In this document: one piece after another, positions 28,570 through 36,599 of the stretch
Numbering within the stretch: the first letter of the stretch is position 1
Layout: the number at the start of each line of letters is the position of its first letter
Source of the DNA: G963692885 sp964658655
GTDB lineage: Bacteria; Acidobacteriota; Terriglobia; Terriglobales; Acidobacteriaceae
Assembly (NCBI GenBank): GCA_964658655.1
Contig: CAZZZL010000006.1
Location: 88,702 to 152,701, forward strand
Direction: 5' to 3'
DNA length: 64,000 nucleotides
Position numbers and translations under genes: made by a program
Notes under the pieces: generated by a model
The model's input: the letters and a program-made list of their open reading frames with translations, nothing else
What the model was told of the DNA's origin: nothing
Databases searched by the model: none

Positions 28570-28848
28570 AAAGCATGCCTCCGGAGATTTGTTCCTGCAT
28601 AAGATACGAGAGAAGCTTCTGATCGATGACAAACGGTCGTGAAATGAAACTCCTGAAGGTGCGGAGACGACGCCTTTATTTGAAACCGTTCCGCTTTGTA
28701 CAAAATCAGTGACGCCCTATGGCATATCCATCCATGTCAATTCGCTGCTCCGGTCTTTGGCTGGAGGCCAACCCTGCCTTGCCCGATTGGCTCCAAGGGA
28801 TTGCGACATGTTTCGATAAGGGTCGGCCTGATTTCGTAAAACTCTACG

Positions 28849-28864
28849 GTATCGCTAACGCTAC
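28849..28864. promoter_or_regulatory. LacI-type operator upstream of TonB-dependent receptor 2
   Basis: GTATCGCTAACGCTAC, a 16-bp palindrome of the form GTAnCGnTAnCGnTAC with only the n positions failing to match. About 280 bp ahead of the receptor start, in the 435-bp gap between the receptor and the end of the GH4 gene. Confidence 0.6.
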
Positions 28865-28971
28865 TTGCAATAGTTTTTTAGAATTGCGTTAAAAATTACA
28901 GGCAAAAAACCGAGCAAGTAGCGCTAAAGTGGTTAGGGTTTGACTCATCAAGGCGCTACGTGCAGATGCGC

Positions 28972-28983
28972 GGTAGCGATACC
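28972..28983. promoter_or_regulatory. second LacI-type operator in the TonB-receptor 2 upstream region
   Basis: GGTAGCGATACC has the form GGTAnCGnTACC, a clean central-CG palindrome. It lies between the GH4 stop and the receptor gene, about 115 bp from the other site. Paired sites at this distance would allow DNA looping by a tetramer or by two dimers. Confidence 0.6.
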
Positions 28984-29003
28984 GAATGCATAGACCGCGC
29001 TGT

Positions 29004-30389
29004 TCAGCTTGAATGCAGGGCCGGAAATTGAGGACTTCTGGCGGCAAAATCCCGCAGCAGATCGGCTGATGGCTCCCACTCGCCGATGGCCGGATAAAGA
29101 AGCATGGCTTTGCGCGCGTATTCCCTGGAGCCATTTACGGCAGCGTGGATCGCTGCACGTTCATAGGCTTTCACTGCCAGTACCAGTCCGCGAACCTCCT
29201 CGGGGAGCGCGCCACAATTTTCAGGTGTGATCGCATGCCTGGAGATGGCGCAGGGTGCTTCAACAATGTCCTCATACTCGATGTCGGGAATTGCGCCATG
29301 ATTGCGCACATTCAGGACAATCCTGCTTGGCTGGTCGTTGCAGAGCGCGTTCATGGTGTCCAGGGCGATCCGATGGTAACCGGTAGCGACGCGGAAAGGG
29401 TCTTTGGTGAGTGCGTGGGAGGTATCGAATGCAGTCCCTCCGCTTGCCTCAAGCTGCATATAGGAACCTGACCGCTGGTTGAGATAGTCGGTGTAGAGGG
29501 TAAGCGCGTGATCGGCTCTGTTGTCTTTTATTGCAGTGGCGAGCTGCTGAAAGAGTTTCTCGTTGAGCAGGCCGATCTCTTCGCCGCGCGTGGCGCCGGC
29601 AGTGCGCTGGTTCGCGAGTGCCCGGCTGCGGCTGTAGTAGAAGAAGAGGTATTCGGTAGGGATAAGTCGAAGGCTGCGCAGCAGGTCGAAGTCAAAGAGC
29701 GGGGCCTGGTAAAGGCTACGCAGGGCAGCGTCATCCGCGAGAAGCTTTGCAGTGACGTCTTCGCCGCGCAGAAGCACGCGTCGGACCCAGCCGAGATGGT
29801 TGAGACCGATATAGTCGCAATGGACTTCTTTCGGCGTGGCTCCGAGAGCCAAAGCGATGCGGTGGAACAGTTCGGTCGGCGTATCGCAGATGCCGATAAC
29901 ACGAACGCTGGTATTGTGGCTGATCGCCTGTGTGATAAGACCGGCAGGATTGGTGAAGTTGATCATCCATGCGTCGGGACTAAGGCGTTCGATAACACGC
30001 GCATAGTCGATCGCAACCGCTGCCGTCCTAAGTCCCATGGCGATACCGCCCGGGCCGGTGGTCTCCTGGCCAGGATAGCCGTTCTCTATCGAGATGCGCT
30101 CATCGATCGCTCTTGCCTTAATCCCTCCAACGCGAATCGCGGTGAGCACAAAAGCAGCACCGGCGATCGCGTCTTCAAGGTCTGTTGCGACGCGCAGTTT
30201 TAAGGTACCTCCTTCGCGTGCAACCAGGGCTTGTCCCAGTTCGCACATCACGCGGGCACGATCGTGATCTACGTCGTAGAGGGCCATTTCATCGACGCCG
30301 AGATGCGACGCTGATTCATTGATGCCAAATATCACCAGGGGCGTGCGCACGCCCCCGCCACCGATAAGGGTCACTTTACGATTGCTCAT
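29004..30389 (-). CDS. GH4 family NAD-dependent glycosidase (6-phospho-glycosidase-like)
   Basis: 461 residues. GH4 enzymes cleave glycosides by an NAD+- and metal-dependent oxidation-elimination route and often need a 6-phosphate on the sugar. Seen here: the Rossmann start VTLIGGGGVRTPLV (residues 6-19), MINFTNPAGLIT (Asn147 region), metal-site Cys168 in GICDTPTE and His198 in GLNHLGW. NFTNPAG and GLNHLGW are like 6-phospho-beta-glucosidases. The start at 30389 has GGAGG at good spacing, and the gene overlaps the end of the PfkB gene by 14 bp, so translation is coupled. It is the third gene of the operon permease-kinase-GH4. The aglycone may be an amino acid, given the amino-acid-type permease. 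Confidence 0.9.
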   Translation of the reverse strand: MSNRKVTLIGGGGVRTPLVIFGINESASHLGVDEMALYDVDHDRARVMCELGQALVAREGGTLKLRVATDLEDAIAGAAFVLTAIRVGGIKARAIDERISIENGYPGQETTGPGGIAMGLRTAAVAIDYARVIERLSPDAWMINFTNPAGLITQAISHNTSVRVIGICDTPTELFHRIALALGATPKEVHCDYIGLNHLGWVRRVLLRGEDVTAKLLADDAALRSLYQAPLFDFDLLRSLRLIPTEYLFFYYSRSRALANQRTAGATRGEEIGLLNEKLFQQLATAIKDNRADHALTLYTDYLNQRSGSYMQLEASGGTAFDTSHALTKDPFRVATGYHRIALDTMNALCNDQPSRIVLNVRNHGAIPDIEYEDIVEAPCAISRHAITPENCGALPEEVRGLVLAVKAYERAAIHAAVNGSREYARKAMLLYPAIGEWEPSADLLRDFAARSPQFPALHSS

Positions 30390-31299
30390 AGATATCCTCC
30401 AAGTCAGAACGGGTCGCCAGGGCGATGAGGGCTCCGGGCATGCGGGTCGATAAAGCGCCACAGGCCGCTGCTCTTTGCAGCATCTGTTCGGCGTTTGCGC
30501 CATCCAGCAAGGCATCGATCAGGCCGGCGTCAAAGGCATCGCCGGCGCCGGTCGTATCCACCACCCGGATGCGAGGCGGCGCGACCTGCAGCATTTTTCC
30601 ATCGGAATGGATAGCCGCGCCGGCAGCGCCCATCTTCACCACTACATGCGTGAATCCAAATTCTTCCAGGCCCTGCAGGACGTCTTCAGGACGTTGCTTG
30701 CCGGTAAGATACTGGGCCTCCTTCTGGTTAGGCAGAAAATAATCGATCTCGCGACAGGTCTGCAGATTCTCTGGCTTCCGATACCAATCAGGCTGCCATC
30801 CCACATCGAGCGAAATAGAGCATCCTGCGGCCTTAAGGGCAGGAATGACAACCTGTGCCTGTAGCCGATCCAGGGGCACAGCGAAATGCACATGAGCCGC
30901 CTGCTGCAACAGTTCCACGATGTCGGCAGAGGAGAGGTAGTCATCGAGCATATTGTTGGTGCCCGCGTAGCTGTAAAAAGAGCGCTCATCCCCGACGGAG
31001 ACGCTGACGGTCACGCCTGAGCTACCTTCAATCTGCTTGAGATTGCTTGTATCGACATTGAATGATTCCAGCCGCTGCTTGATCCACTCGCCCTCAACAT
31101 CACCGACGATACCGAAGACCGCAGTCCTGCGCTGCAGCAGGCCGAGCCCGCAGGCCGTAATCGCGGCGCCGCCTCCGAGTTCACGAAGGTAATTCTGCGT
31201 GAAGACCTCCTCGCCCGGACAAGGCCAATCCGGAAGGCCGGAAAAGACGTGGTCGATATAGATCTGTCCGACAATGGCAGCATCCCAGCGCCTGGTCAT
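30376..31299 (-). CDS. PfkB-family sugar kinase
   Basis: 307 residues, a ribokinase/PfkB-type kinase that moves phosphate from ATP to a sugar hydroxyl. The family signatures are the N-terminal Gly-rich GGGAAITACGLGLLQ and the C-terminal active site DTTGAGDAFDAG at residues 248-259, with catalytic Asp254. Fructoselysine 6-kinase (FrlD) belongs to this family. The ATG at 31299 overlaps the permease stop by 4 bases (ATGA), and the end overlaps GH4 by 14 bp: tight coupling of three genes. The frame stays open far upstream, opposite the permease frame, but only the segment from 31299 has kinase features. Likely role: 6-phosphorylation of the imported glycoside so that GH4 can cleave it. Confidence 0.9.
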   Translation of the reverse strand: MTRRWDAAIVGQIYIDHVFSGLPDWPCPGEEVFTQNYLRELGGGAAITACGLGLLQRRTAVFGIVGDVEGEWIKQRLESFNVDTSNLKQIEGSSGVTVSVSVGDERSFYSYAGTNNMLDDYLSSADIVELLQQAAHVHFAVPLDRLQAQVVIPALKAAGCSISLDVGWQPDWYRKPENLQTCREIDYFLPNQKEAQYLTGKQRPEDVLQGLEEFGFTHVVVKMGAAGAAIHSDGKMLQVAPPRIRVVDTTGAGDAFDAGLIDALLDGANAEQMLQRAAACGALSTRMPGALIALATRSDLEDIYEQS

Positions 31300-32696
31300 G
31301 CGGGCACCTCTGCAAATGGCCACTGTGCTTGTTGTTTGGCACGGAAGAGAAACACAACAACGCCCCCCAAAAGAAAAATTCCGGCTACTGCCATGTAACG
31401 AAGCCCACTGGTCACCACGATGTATGTCCAGCCCGCCAGTGCGATCAGTGCGGGCAAGGGAAAGAGTGGCATCCGGTAGGTCTGCCCGAGTAACTCCGCT
31501 GCTTCCCGCTGCTTTTTGCGGAGGAGGATCACGGCTACGCATTGTGCCGCAAATTGAAGGATTGTCTGGGTCACAATGAGTGCGGTGATCAGGTTTTCCA
31601 GGCTGAAGAGACAGGCGAGCGCAGACAGGAAGCCGACCGTCAGAACCGAGATATAAGGAAAGCCGCCCTCGGGATGCAGTCGCGCAAAAACAGAAAAGAA
31701 CTGGCCCTCGACAGCAGCAGCATAGGGTATGCGTGAGTAGCCGAGAAGGATGGCGAAGACTGAACCGAAGGCAGCAATCAGGATCAGGACCGCGATGGAT
31801 GTGCCGCCCGCCTTTCCATAAACGCGTGTCATGAAATCGGCCACGATGGCCTTGGAATGCATCCCCTCTCGCCAAGGCACAACCCCGAGAATGGAAATGT
31901 TCATGACCAGGTAAATCGCCGCAACCGCCACGATGCTGATCAGAATGGAGCGAGGAATAGTTTTGCGGCCGTCTGAGACTTCGTTGCCGATGAGGCACAC
32001 GTTGTAGTAGCCGCCGTAGTCGTAAGCGGCAATCAGGGTTGCTGATCCCAGCCCCATAAAAAAGCCATGGTTGAGGTGGAAGGCGCCAGCAGGAAAGTCG
32101 AAGGCCATCGAGACATGGAAATGCATCAGCCCCGTGATGATGATCCAGGCAGTTGTGCCTATGACGATCGCGGCAATGCCGATCGATACATACGAGATCG
32201 AACGAATGTTCCGGTAGAGCAGGAAGGTATTGATGAGGCAGACAGATGCAGCTATCGCGACAAACGCAACGTGGTGGAGGTGGGGTATGAGAAAGCTGGT
32301 GTACTGGGCGAAGCCCACCGCACCCCCGGCGATCGAGATAGGTCCCAGCACCATTGCCTGCCAGAGAAATAAAAAGCTGAACAAGCGGCCAAAACTTTTG
32401 GGGCCGAACGCGCTGAGCAGGTAAAAGTAGGGACCACCGGAAAAAGGCATGGCCGAGCCAAGTTCCGCCCACACCATTCCGTCGCAAAGCGAGAGGAAGG
32501 CGCCCAATATCCAGCCGGCGAGTGCCTGTGGACCGCCCATCGCGGCTAAGGCAAGCGGAATAGTTATAAAGGGTCCGACGCCAATCATGTTCAACACATT
32601 GGCCGACGTGGCTCCCCATAACCCGACCTTTGGCGGCATGTGAAGGTTCTGGGCCACTGAATTCATCATCTCTGGCGTTGGTTTTACATAGTGCAC
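31296..32696 (-). CDS. APC-superfamily (amino acid-type) permease
   Basis: 466 residues with about twelve hydrophobic segments. The family N-terminal signature is clear: GLWGATSANVLNMIGVGPFI, then GWILGAFLSLCDGMVWAELG, then SGGPYFYLLSAFGP. Members import amino acids and amines; FrlA, the fructoselysine importer, is one. An amino-acid-type permease translationally coupled to a sugar kinase and a glycosidase is unusual and suggests a glycosyl amino acid or amine as substrate. The start is uncertain: GTG at 32696, or an ATG pair near 32669; no strong ribosome binding site is seen. An operator palindrome lies only 30 bp upstream of the GTG, well placed for repression. Confidence 0.85.
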   Translation of the reverse strand: MHYVKPTPEMMNSVAQNLHMPPKVGLWGATSANVLNMIGVGPFITIPLALAAMGGPQALAGWILGAFLSLCDGMVWAELGSAMPFSGGPYFYLLSAFGPKSFGRLFSFLFLWQAMVLGPISIAGGAVGFAQYTSFLIPHLHHVAFVAIAASVCLINTFLLYRNIRSISYVSIGIAAIVIGTTAWIIITGLMHFHVSMAFDFPAGAFHLNHGFFMGLGSATLIAAYDYGGYYNVCLIGNEVSDGRKTIPRSILISIVAVAAIYLVMNISILGVVPWREGMHSKAIVADFMTRVYGKAGGTSIAVLILIAAFGSVFAILLGYSRIPYAAAVEGQFFSVFARLHPEGGFPYISVLTVGFLSALACLFSLENLITALIVTQTILQFAAQCVAVILLRKKQREAAELLGQTYRMPLFPLPALIALAGWTYIVVTSGLRYMAVAGIFLLGGVVVFLFRAKQQAQWPFAEVPA

Positions 32697-32725
32697 AATG
32701 AAGGCAGGAACAACCTCGGCTCTAC

Positions 32726-32737
32726 GTTAACGCTAAC
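32726..32737. promoter_or_regulatory. LacI-type operator at the permease-kinase-GH4 operon promoter
   Basis: GTTAACGCTAAC, of the form GTTAnCGnTAAC, a central-CG palindrome 30 bp before the permease GTG. It shares the intergenic region with the divergent LacI gene and its own site at 32826-32838. Confidence 0.65.
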
Positions 32738-32825
32738 TCTATCACGAGAGTTTATTGAAGAGCTTTTCTTTCCCGAACACGGTAACCATTGATGATTGCG
32801 CGTAATTCTGGAAATGACCGCATTG

Positions 32826-32838
32826 GGTTAGCGTTACC
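32826..32838. promoter_or_regulatory. LacI-type operator upstream of the second LacI gene (autoregulation)
   Basis: GGTTAGCGTTACC, near-palindromic about the central CG (reverse complement GGTAACGCTAACC). It lies 107 bp before the LacI start and about 100 bp from the permease operator, centre to centre. A single regulator could control both directions. Confidence 0.65.
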
Positions 32839-32944
32839 GGTAATAGAATTCTTTATCCTGATGTATGCTCAGTGGACACAGATTCAGATGTAATAAGCCG
32901 GTCTGGTCCGGGTCTTGTACCAGTGATCTCTCCATGGAGAAGGA

Positions 32945-34063
32945 ATGGCAGTTCGTCTCAAAGACATTGCGCGTGATCTGAATGTATCTGTCATCACTGT
33001 ATCGAAGGCAATACGAGGTAAGACAGATATAAGCGAATCAACGCGTGAGCGAGTGCTTGCACGCATGAAGGAACTCGACTATCAGCCGAACCTGACAGCG
33101 CGGAGTCTTGTTACCGGGCAATCGTTCATCGTGGGCCTGATCGTGCCGGATTTACTGAACCCATTTTTTGCTGAACTGGCGAAGTCGATTGGCAGCGCTC
33201 TTCGCAAACAGTCGTACGGTCTTATCCTGGCGTCATCAGAAGAGAATGCTGAAGTGGAGCAGTCTGAGATACGCATGATGCTTGCCCGCGGCGTCGATGT
33301 GCTTCTGATCGCTTCCTGCCAACCAGTCCTGCAGGGGTTTATGAGCGTCCACAATCAAAGTACGCCGTTCGTTTTACTGGACCGGCCCTTCCCGCACCTG
33401 CATGCAAACTTTGTGGGAACAGACGACTATGCCGGTGGAAGACTCGCCACTGAGCATCTGATTGCCATCGGACGAAAACGCCTGGCATACATCGGCAGCC
33501 CGGATTTGAGTTCAGCGGCGGATCGGTTCCGGGGATTCAGGCTGGCACTTCGCGATCATGACATGGTCCTCCGGGATAAATTTGTATTATCCAGTCCGCG
33601 GGTCGAGGACCTGGGTGATGATGCTGGTTATGAGATGATGCAGGCGCTGCTCAAGCGAGGTCCAAGGCCCGACGGCGTCTTCTGCCACAATGACGTAGTA
33701 GCCATTGGTGCGATGCGGGCCACGCTCGATGCAGGGCTTTCCATTCCAGGAGATATCGCGTTTGTTGGCTTCGACAATGTTAGGTATTCGAAGTATCTGC
33801 AAATCCCACTGACTTCTGTCGACCAATCGACCGGGCAGCTCGGCGAAGCGGCCGCTCAACTTGCGCTTGACCTTGTCGGCAAGAAAGTGGCCAAGCCGAA
33901 AACTATCCTGCTCGCGCCAACCCTTGTCATTCGACAATCGACCATCGGGATGCCATCGCCAAAAACATCATTGGCAGAGAAGCCTCGCGCTGCAAAAACA
34001 GCTGCGATAAAAAAAGACAGACCGAAAGCGAAGAAACAGGCGAAGCGCAAAGTGGCTTCATAA
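32945..34063 (+). CDS. LacI-family transcriptional regulator 2
   Basis: 372 residues. DNA-binding head MAVRLKDIARDLNVSVITVSKAIRG with hinge QPNLTARSLVTGQ, then a sugar-sensing domain (FIVGLIVPDLLNPFFAELAKS, FCHNDVVAIGAMRATLDAGL, IPLTSVDQSTGQLGEAAAQL). GAGAAGG lies a few bases before the ATG. It is divergent from the permease-kinase-GH4 operon with operator palindromes between, so it is the best candidate controller of that operon and of receptor 2. An unusual Lys/Ala-rich tail of about 35 residues (residues ~338-372, ending KAKKQAKRKVAS) extends past the normal family end and may add non-specific DNA binding; such basic tails also occur on other proteins of this phylum. Confidence 0.9.
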   Translation: MAVRLKDIARDLNVSVITVSKAIRGKTDISESTRERVLARMKELDYQPNLTARSLVTGQSFIVGLIVPDLLNPFFAELAKSIGSALRKQSYGLILASSEENAEVEQSEIRMMLARGVDVLLIASCQPVLQGFMSVHNQSTPFVLLDRPFPHLHANFVGTDDYAGGRLATEHLIAIGRKRLAYIGSPDLSSAADRFRGFRLALRDHDMVLRDKFVLSSPRVEDLGDDAGYEMMQALLKRGPRPDGVFCHNDVVAIGAMRATLDAGLSIPGDIAFVGFDNVRYSKYLQIPLTSVDQSTGQLGEAAAQLALDLVGKKVAKPKTILLAPTLVIRQSTIGMPSPKTSLAEKPRAAKTAAIKKDRPKAKKQAKRKVAS

Positions 34064-34091
34064 GCGAACGTTTGTTATGGGCTTGTCAGGC

Positions 34092-36599
34092 CTATCCTGC
34101 GATCTCCAGCTTTCCATTCCTGAGTCGAACGCGCATCTCCTGGCCGGGTTTCAGTTGCAGCTTTCGGGAGCTTGATTCGTAGCGCAACATAGCTTCCGAT
34201 CCGCCTACACTGCGGACGACAGCGTTACGCAAGATACCGTTTTGCCAGTCCAGATCGAGTTCAAAGCCACCACGCGCCCTGAGGCCATGGATCGAACCAC
34301 TCGGCCATGCGGATGGAAGTGCAGGCAGCAGGTCGATGAAGTACAGGTCTTCATCCGGATTCGCAGTATCGGTATAACGCTGCGTGCTTTGCAGCAGCAT
34401 CTCGTTGATACCGGATGTCCCGCCGAAATTGCCATCGATCTGAAAAGGCGGATGTGCATCCAGCATGTCCGCATACGTGCCGCCACCCTCGCCGTGATAG
34501 TCGGTCCCTTCCGCGCCTGCGAGACGCAGCTGCTCGTTGAGTATCTTGAAGGCGTGATCGCCATCGCGCAGGTGGGCCCAGAGATTGATTTTCCAGGCAT
34601 TGCTCCAACCGGTAGCTTCGTCGCCTCGCAACTGAAGCGATTTTCTGACCGCAGCAGCCAGGCCTGGAGTGAGCTGCGGAGAAATCTCGTGTCCGGGATA
34701 CAGTGCGAAGAGATGCGAAACATGGCGATGGTTCATCTCGGGAGCATTAAGATCCCAATCATGCCCCCACTCTTCCAGCTGTCCGGCAGTTCCTATCTGC
34801 AGCGGTTGAAGATTAGTCATTGCTGCTTCGAGCCTCGACCGGAACACGTCATCTGTGCCAAGTATCTTGCTAGCGGCAATCGTGTTAGAGAAGAGGTCCC
34901 AAATGATTTCGCGTTCGACGGCTGAGCCATCAACCACGGAACCGATTACACCGCGGTCGGTCTTGAACGTATTCTCAGGAGAGAGTGATGGTGAAGTGAT
35001 CAACTTTCCGTCGGCGCCAGGGACCAGGATGCTCAGGTAGAATTCCGCGGAACCTCGCAGTACCGAGTAGTAAGTCTTCAGATATTCCCGGTCGCGGCTG
35101 AATGCATAGTGTTCCCAGACGTCCTGCGCAATCCATCCGCCCCCACCAAAGAATGGACCCCAGGGAAGTCCGGCACCGGGCGCCGTCCATCCCCATGCGT
35201 TTGCCGTATACGCGACAGCCCAGCCAGGCGCATTGTAGTAAGCCTGCGCAGTTTTGCGGCCGGGCTTCATCAGGCTTTCGTCGAACCGAATAGCAGGCAG
35301 ATGAAGCTCGCCGAGATTGGCGGACTCAACCGGCCAGTAATTCATCTGGTAATTAATATTCGACTTATAGTCGCACTTCCACGGCAGGTCGAGACCATCG
35401 CCCCAGATGCCCTGCGAATTCGAGGGCAACGGGTTGTCCTCGCGACTGGAAGAGATCAGCAGGTAGCGTCCCATCTGGTAGTAAAGCGCAGCCAGCGAAG
35501 GATCGTCTTTGCCGTCGTGGTAATTGTGTAGTCTCAGGTCGGTCGATCGGGTTGAGCCTGGTCCCGCGGGAAGCTGAATGCTGACGCGGTCGAAGAGCCT
35601 TTTGTAGTCGGCGATGCTGGATCGCTTCAGGTCCTCATAAGACTTGCTGGAAGCTTCTTCTAACTGGTCCACGACAGTCTGGTGTGGATCGGCGCCCCGG
35701 TATTGCCTGTCATAGTCGAGACGATAGCTGGTGCCCGCGGCGACGAGTACTGTAACTTCATTCGCCCCGTGAACAACGAGCGAGTTACCCCTGCTCTGCA
35801 CCGTGCCGCCAACTGTTTTGACGCGGACCCGGGCCTCATAGCTCAGGTTGCCCTTGAGGGCCGGCTGCCCGTCTTTGGCCGGCATGTCAGTGTTCCCGCG
35901 CATGACGAGAGTTGCTTTTCCGTCGCTCTCTGTTTTCGCGCTGACGAGGCGCGAGAGATGAAGCGTGAAGCTGATGGCGCCAGGATGATTGCTGGTGATG
36001 TGGGTCACGAGAACGTGATCGGGATGGCTCGCGAAGGATTCGCGCCGGTAGGTATTGCCCGCCACCGTGTACTCCACAGCAGATACAGCATTCTCCAGAT
36101 CCAGCCATCGCCGATACTTCGACACTGGACCGGCGCCAATGTTGTTGTCGAAAGTCAGATCGCCGAGAGTCTGGTAGGAAGCATCGTACGCGCTGTCTCC
36201 CTCGCCGGTAGTCGTCATCTTCGCACTGACTAGCTTTTGTGCGGCTTCGTAGTCACCATGCGCGAGAGCCGACCGAATCTCCGGCAACGCGAGGTACGCA
36301 TCCGGCCGATTGGCATTGGGCTGGGGACCACCTGACCAGACGGTAATGTCATTCAACTGCAGCTTCTCGTGATGAGGGTTGCCGAAGATCATCGCACCCA
36401 GCCGGCCGTTTCCGATCGGCAGCGCGTCAGTCCACCGGGCGGCCGGAGCCCCATACCAGAGGGTGAGCTGGGTAGTAGGCGGAGCATTGTTCGCACTGAC
36501 TTGTTCAACCTGCGCCGATAGCGTTTGCTGGCCAGCGAGGCTGAGCCCAAGGAGCATGAGCGACGCAATAAAATAGATACTGTTACGTTTGGGCTGCAT
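34092..36599 (-). CDS. GH95 alpha-L-fucosidase, exported
   Basis: 835 residues. GH95 enzymes remove alpha-1,2-linked L-fucose with inversion. A signal peptide (FIASLMLLGLSLAGQQTLSAQ) is followed by the N-terminal beta domain that opens with LTLWYGAPAARWTDALPIGN and RLGAMIFGNPHHEKLQLND, then the (alpha/alpha)6 barrel with SNSQGIWGDGLDLPWKCDYK and NINYQMNYWPVESANL. The likely catalytic Asp is in FQIDGNFGGTSGINEMLLQS (residue ~722). Length and order are as in the family. Its ATG overlaps the stop of the GH101-like gene (TAATG), so the two are translationally coupled. It converges with the second LacI gene with only about 28 bp between. Confidence 0.93.
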   Translation of the reverse strand: MQPKRNSIYFIASLMLLGLSLAGQQTLSAQVEQVSANNAPPTTQLTLWYGAPAARWTDALPIGNGRLGAMIFGNPHHEKLQLNDITVWSGGPQPNANRPDAYLALPEIRSALAHGDYEAAQKLVSAKMTTTGEGDSAYDASYQTLGDLTFDNNIGAGPVSKYRRWLDLENAVSAVEYTVAGNTYRRESFASHPDHVLVTHITSNHPGAISFTLHLSRLVSAKTESDGKATLVMRGNTDMPAKDGQPALKGNLSYEARVRVKTVGGTVQSRGNSLVVHGANEVTVLVAAGTSYRLDYDRQYRGADPHQTVVDQLEEASSKSYEDLKRSSIADYKRLFDRVSIQLPAGPGSTRSTDLRLHNYHDGKDDPSLAALYYQMGRYLLISSSREDNPLPSNSQGIWGDGLDLPWKCDYKSNINYQMNYWPVESANLGELHLPAIRFDESLMKPGRKTAQAYYNAPGWAVAYTANAWGWTAPGAGLPWGPFFGGGGWIAQDVWEHYAFSRDREYLKTYYSVLRGSAEFYLSILVPGADGKLITSPSLSPENTFKTDRGVIGSVVDGSAVEREIIWDLFSNTIAASKILGTDDVFRSRLEAAMTNLQPLQIGTAGQLEEWGHDWDLNAPEMNHRHVSHLFALYPGHEISPQLTPGLAAAVRKSLQLRGDEATGWSNAWKINLWAHLRDGDHAFKILNEQLRLAGAEGTDYHGEGGGTYADMLDAHPPFQIDGNFGGTSGINEMLLQSTQRYTDTANPDEDLYFIDLLPALPSAWPSGSIHGLRARGGFELDLDWQNGILRNAVVRSVGGSEAMLRYESSSRKLQLKPGQEMRVRLRNGKLEIAG

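Noticed and set aside
30376..32619. One long 747-codon frame covering kinase and permease
   Set aside because: Only the part from 31299 downward has kinase features; the rest is the out-of-frame shadow of the permease.
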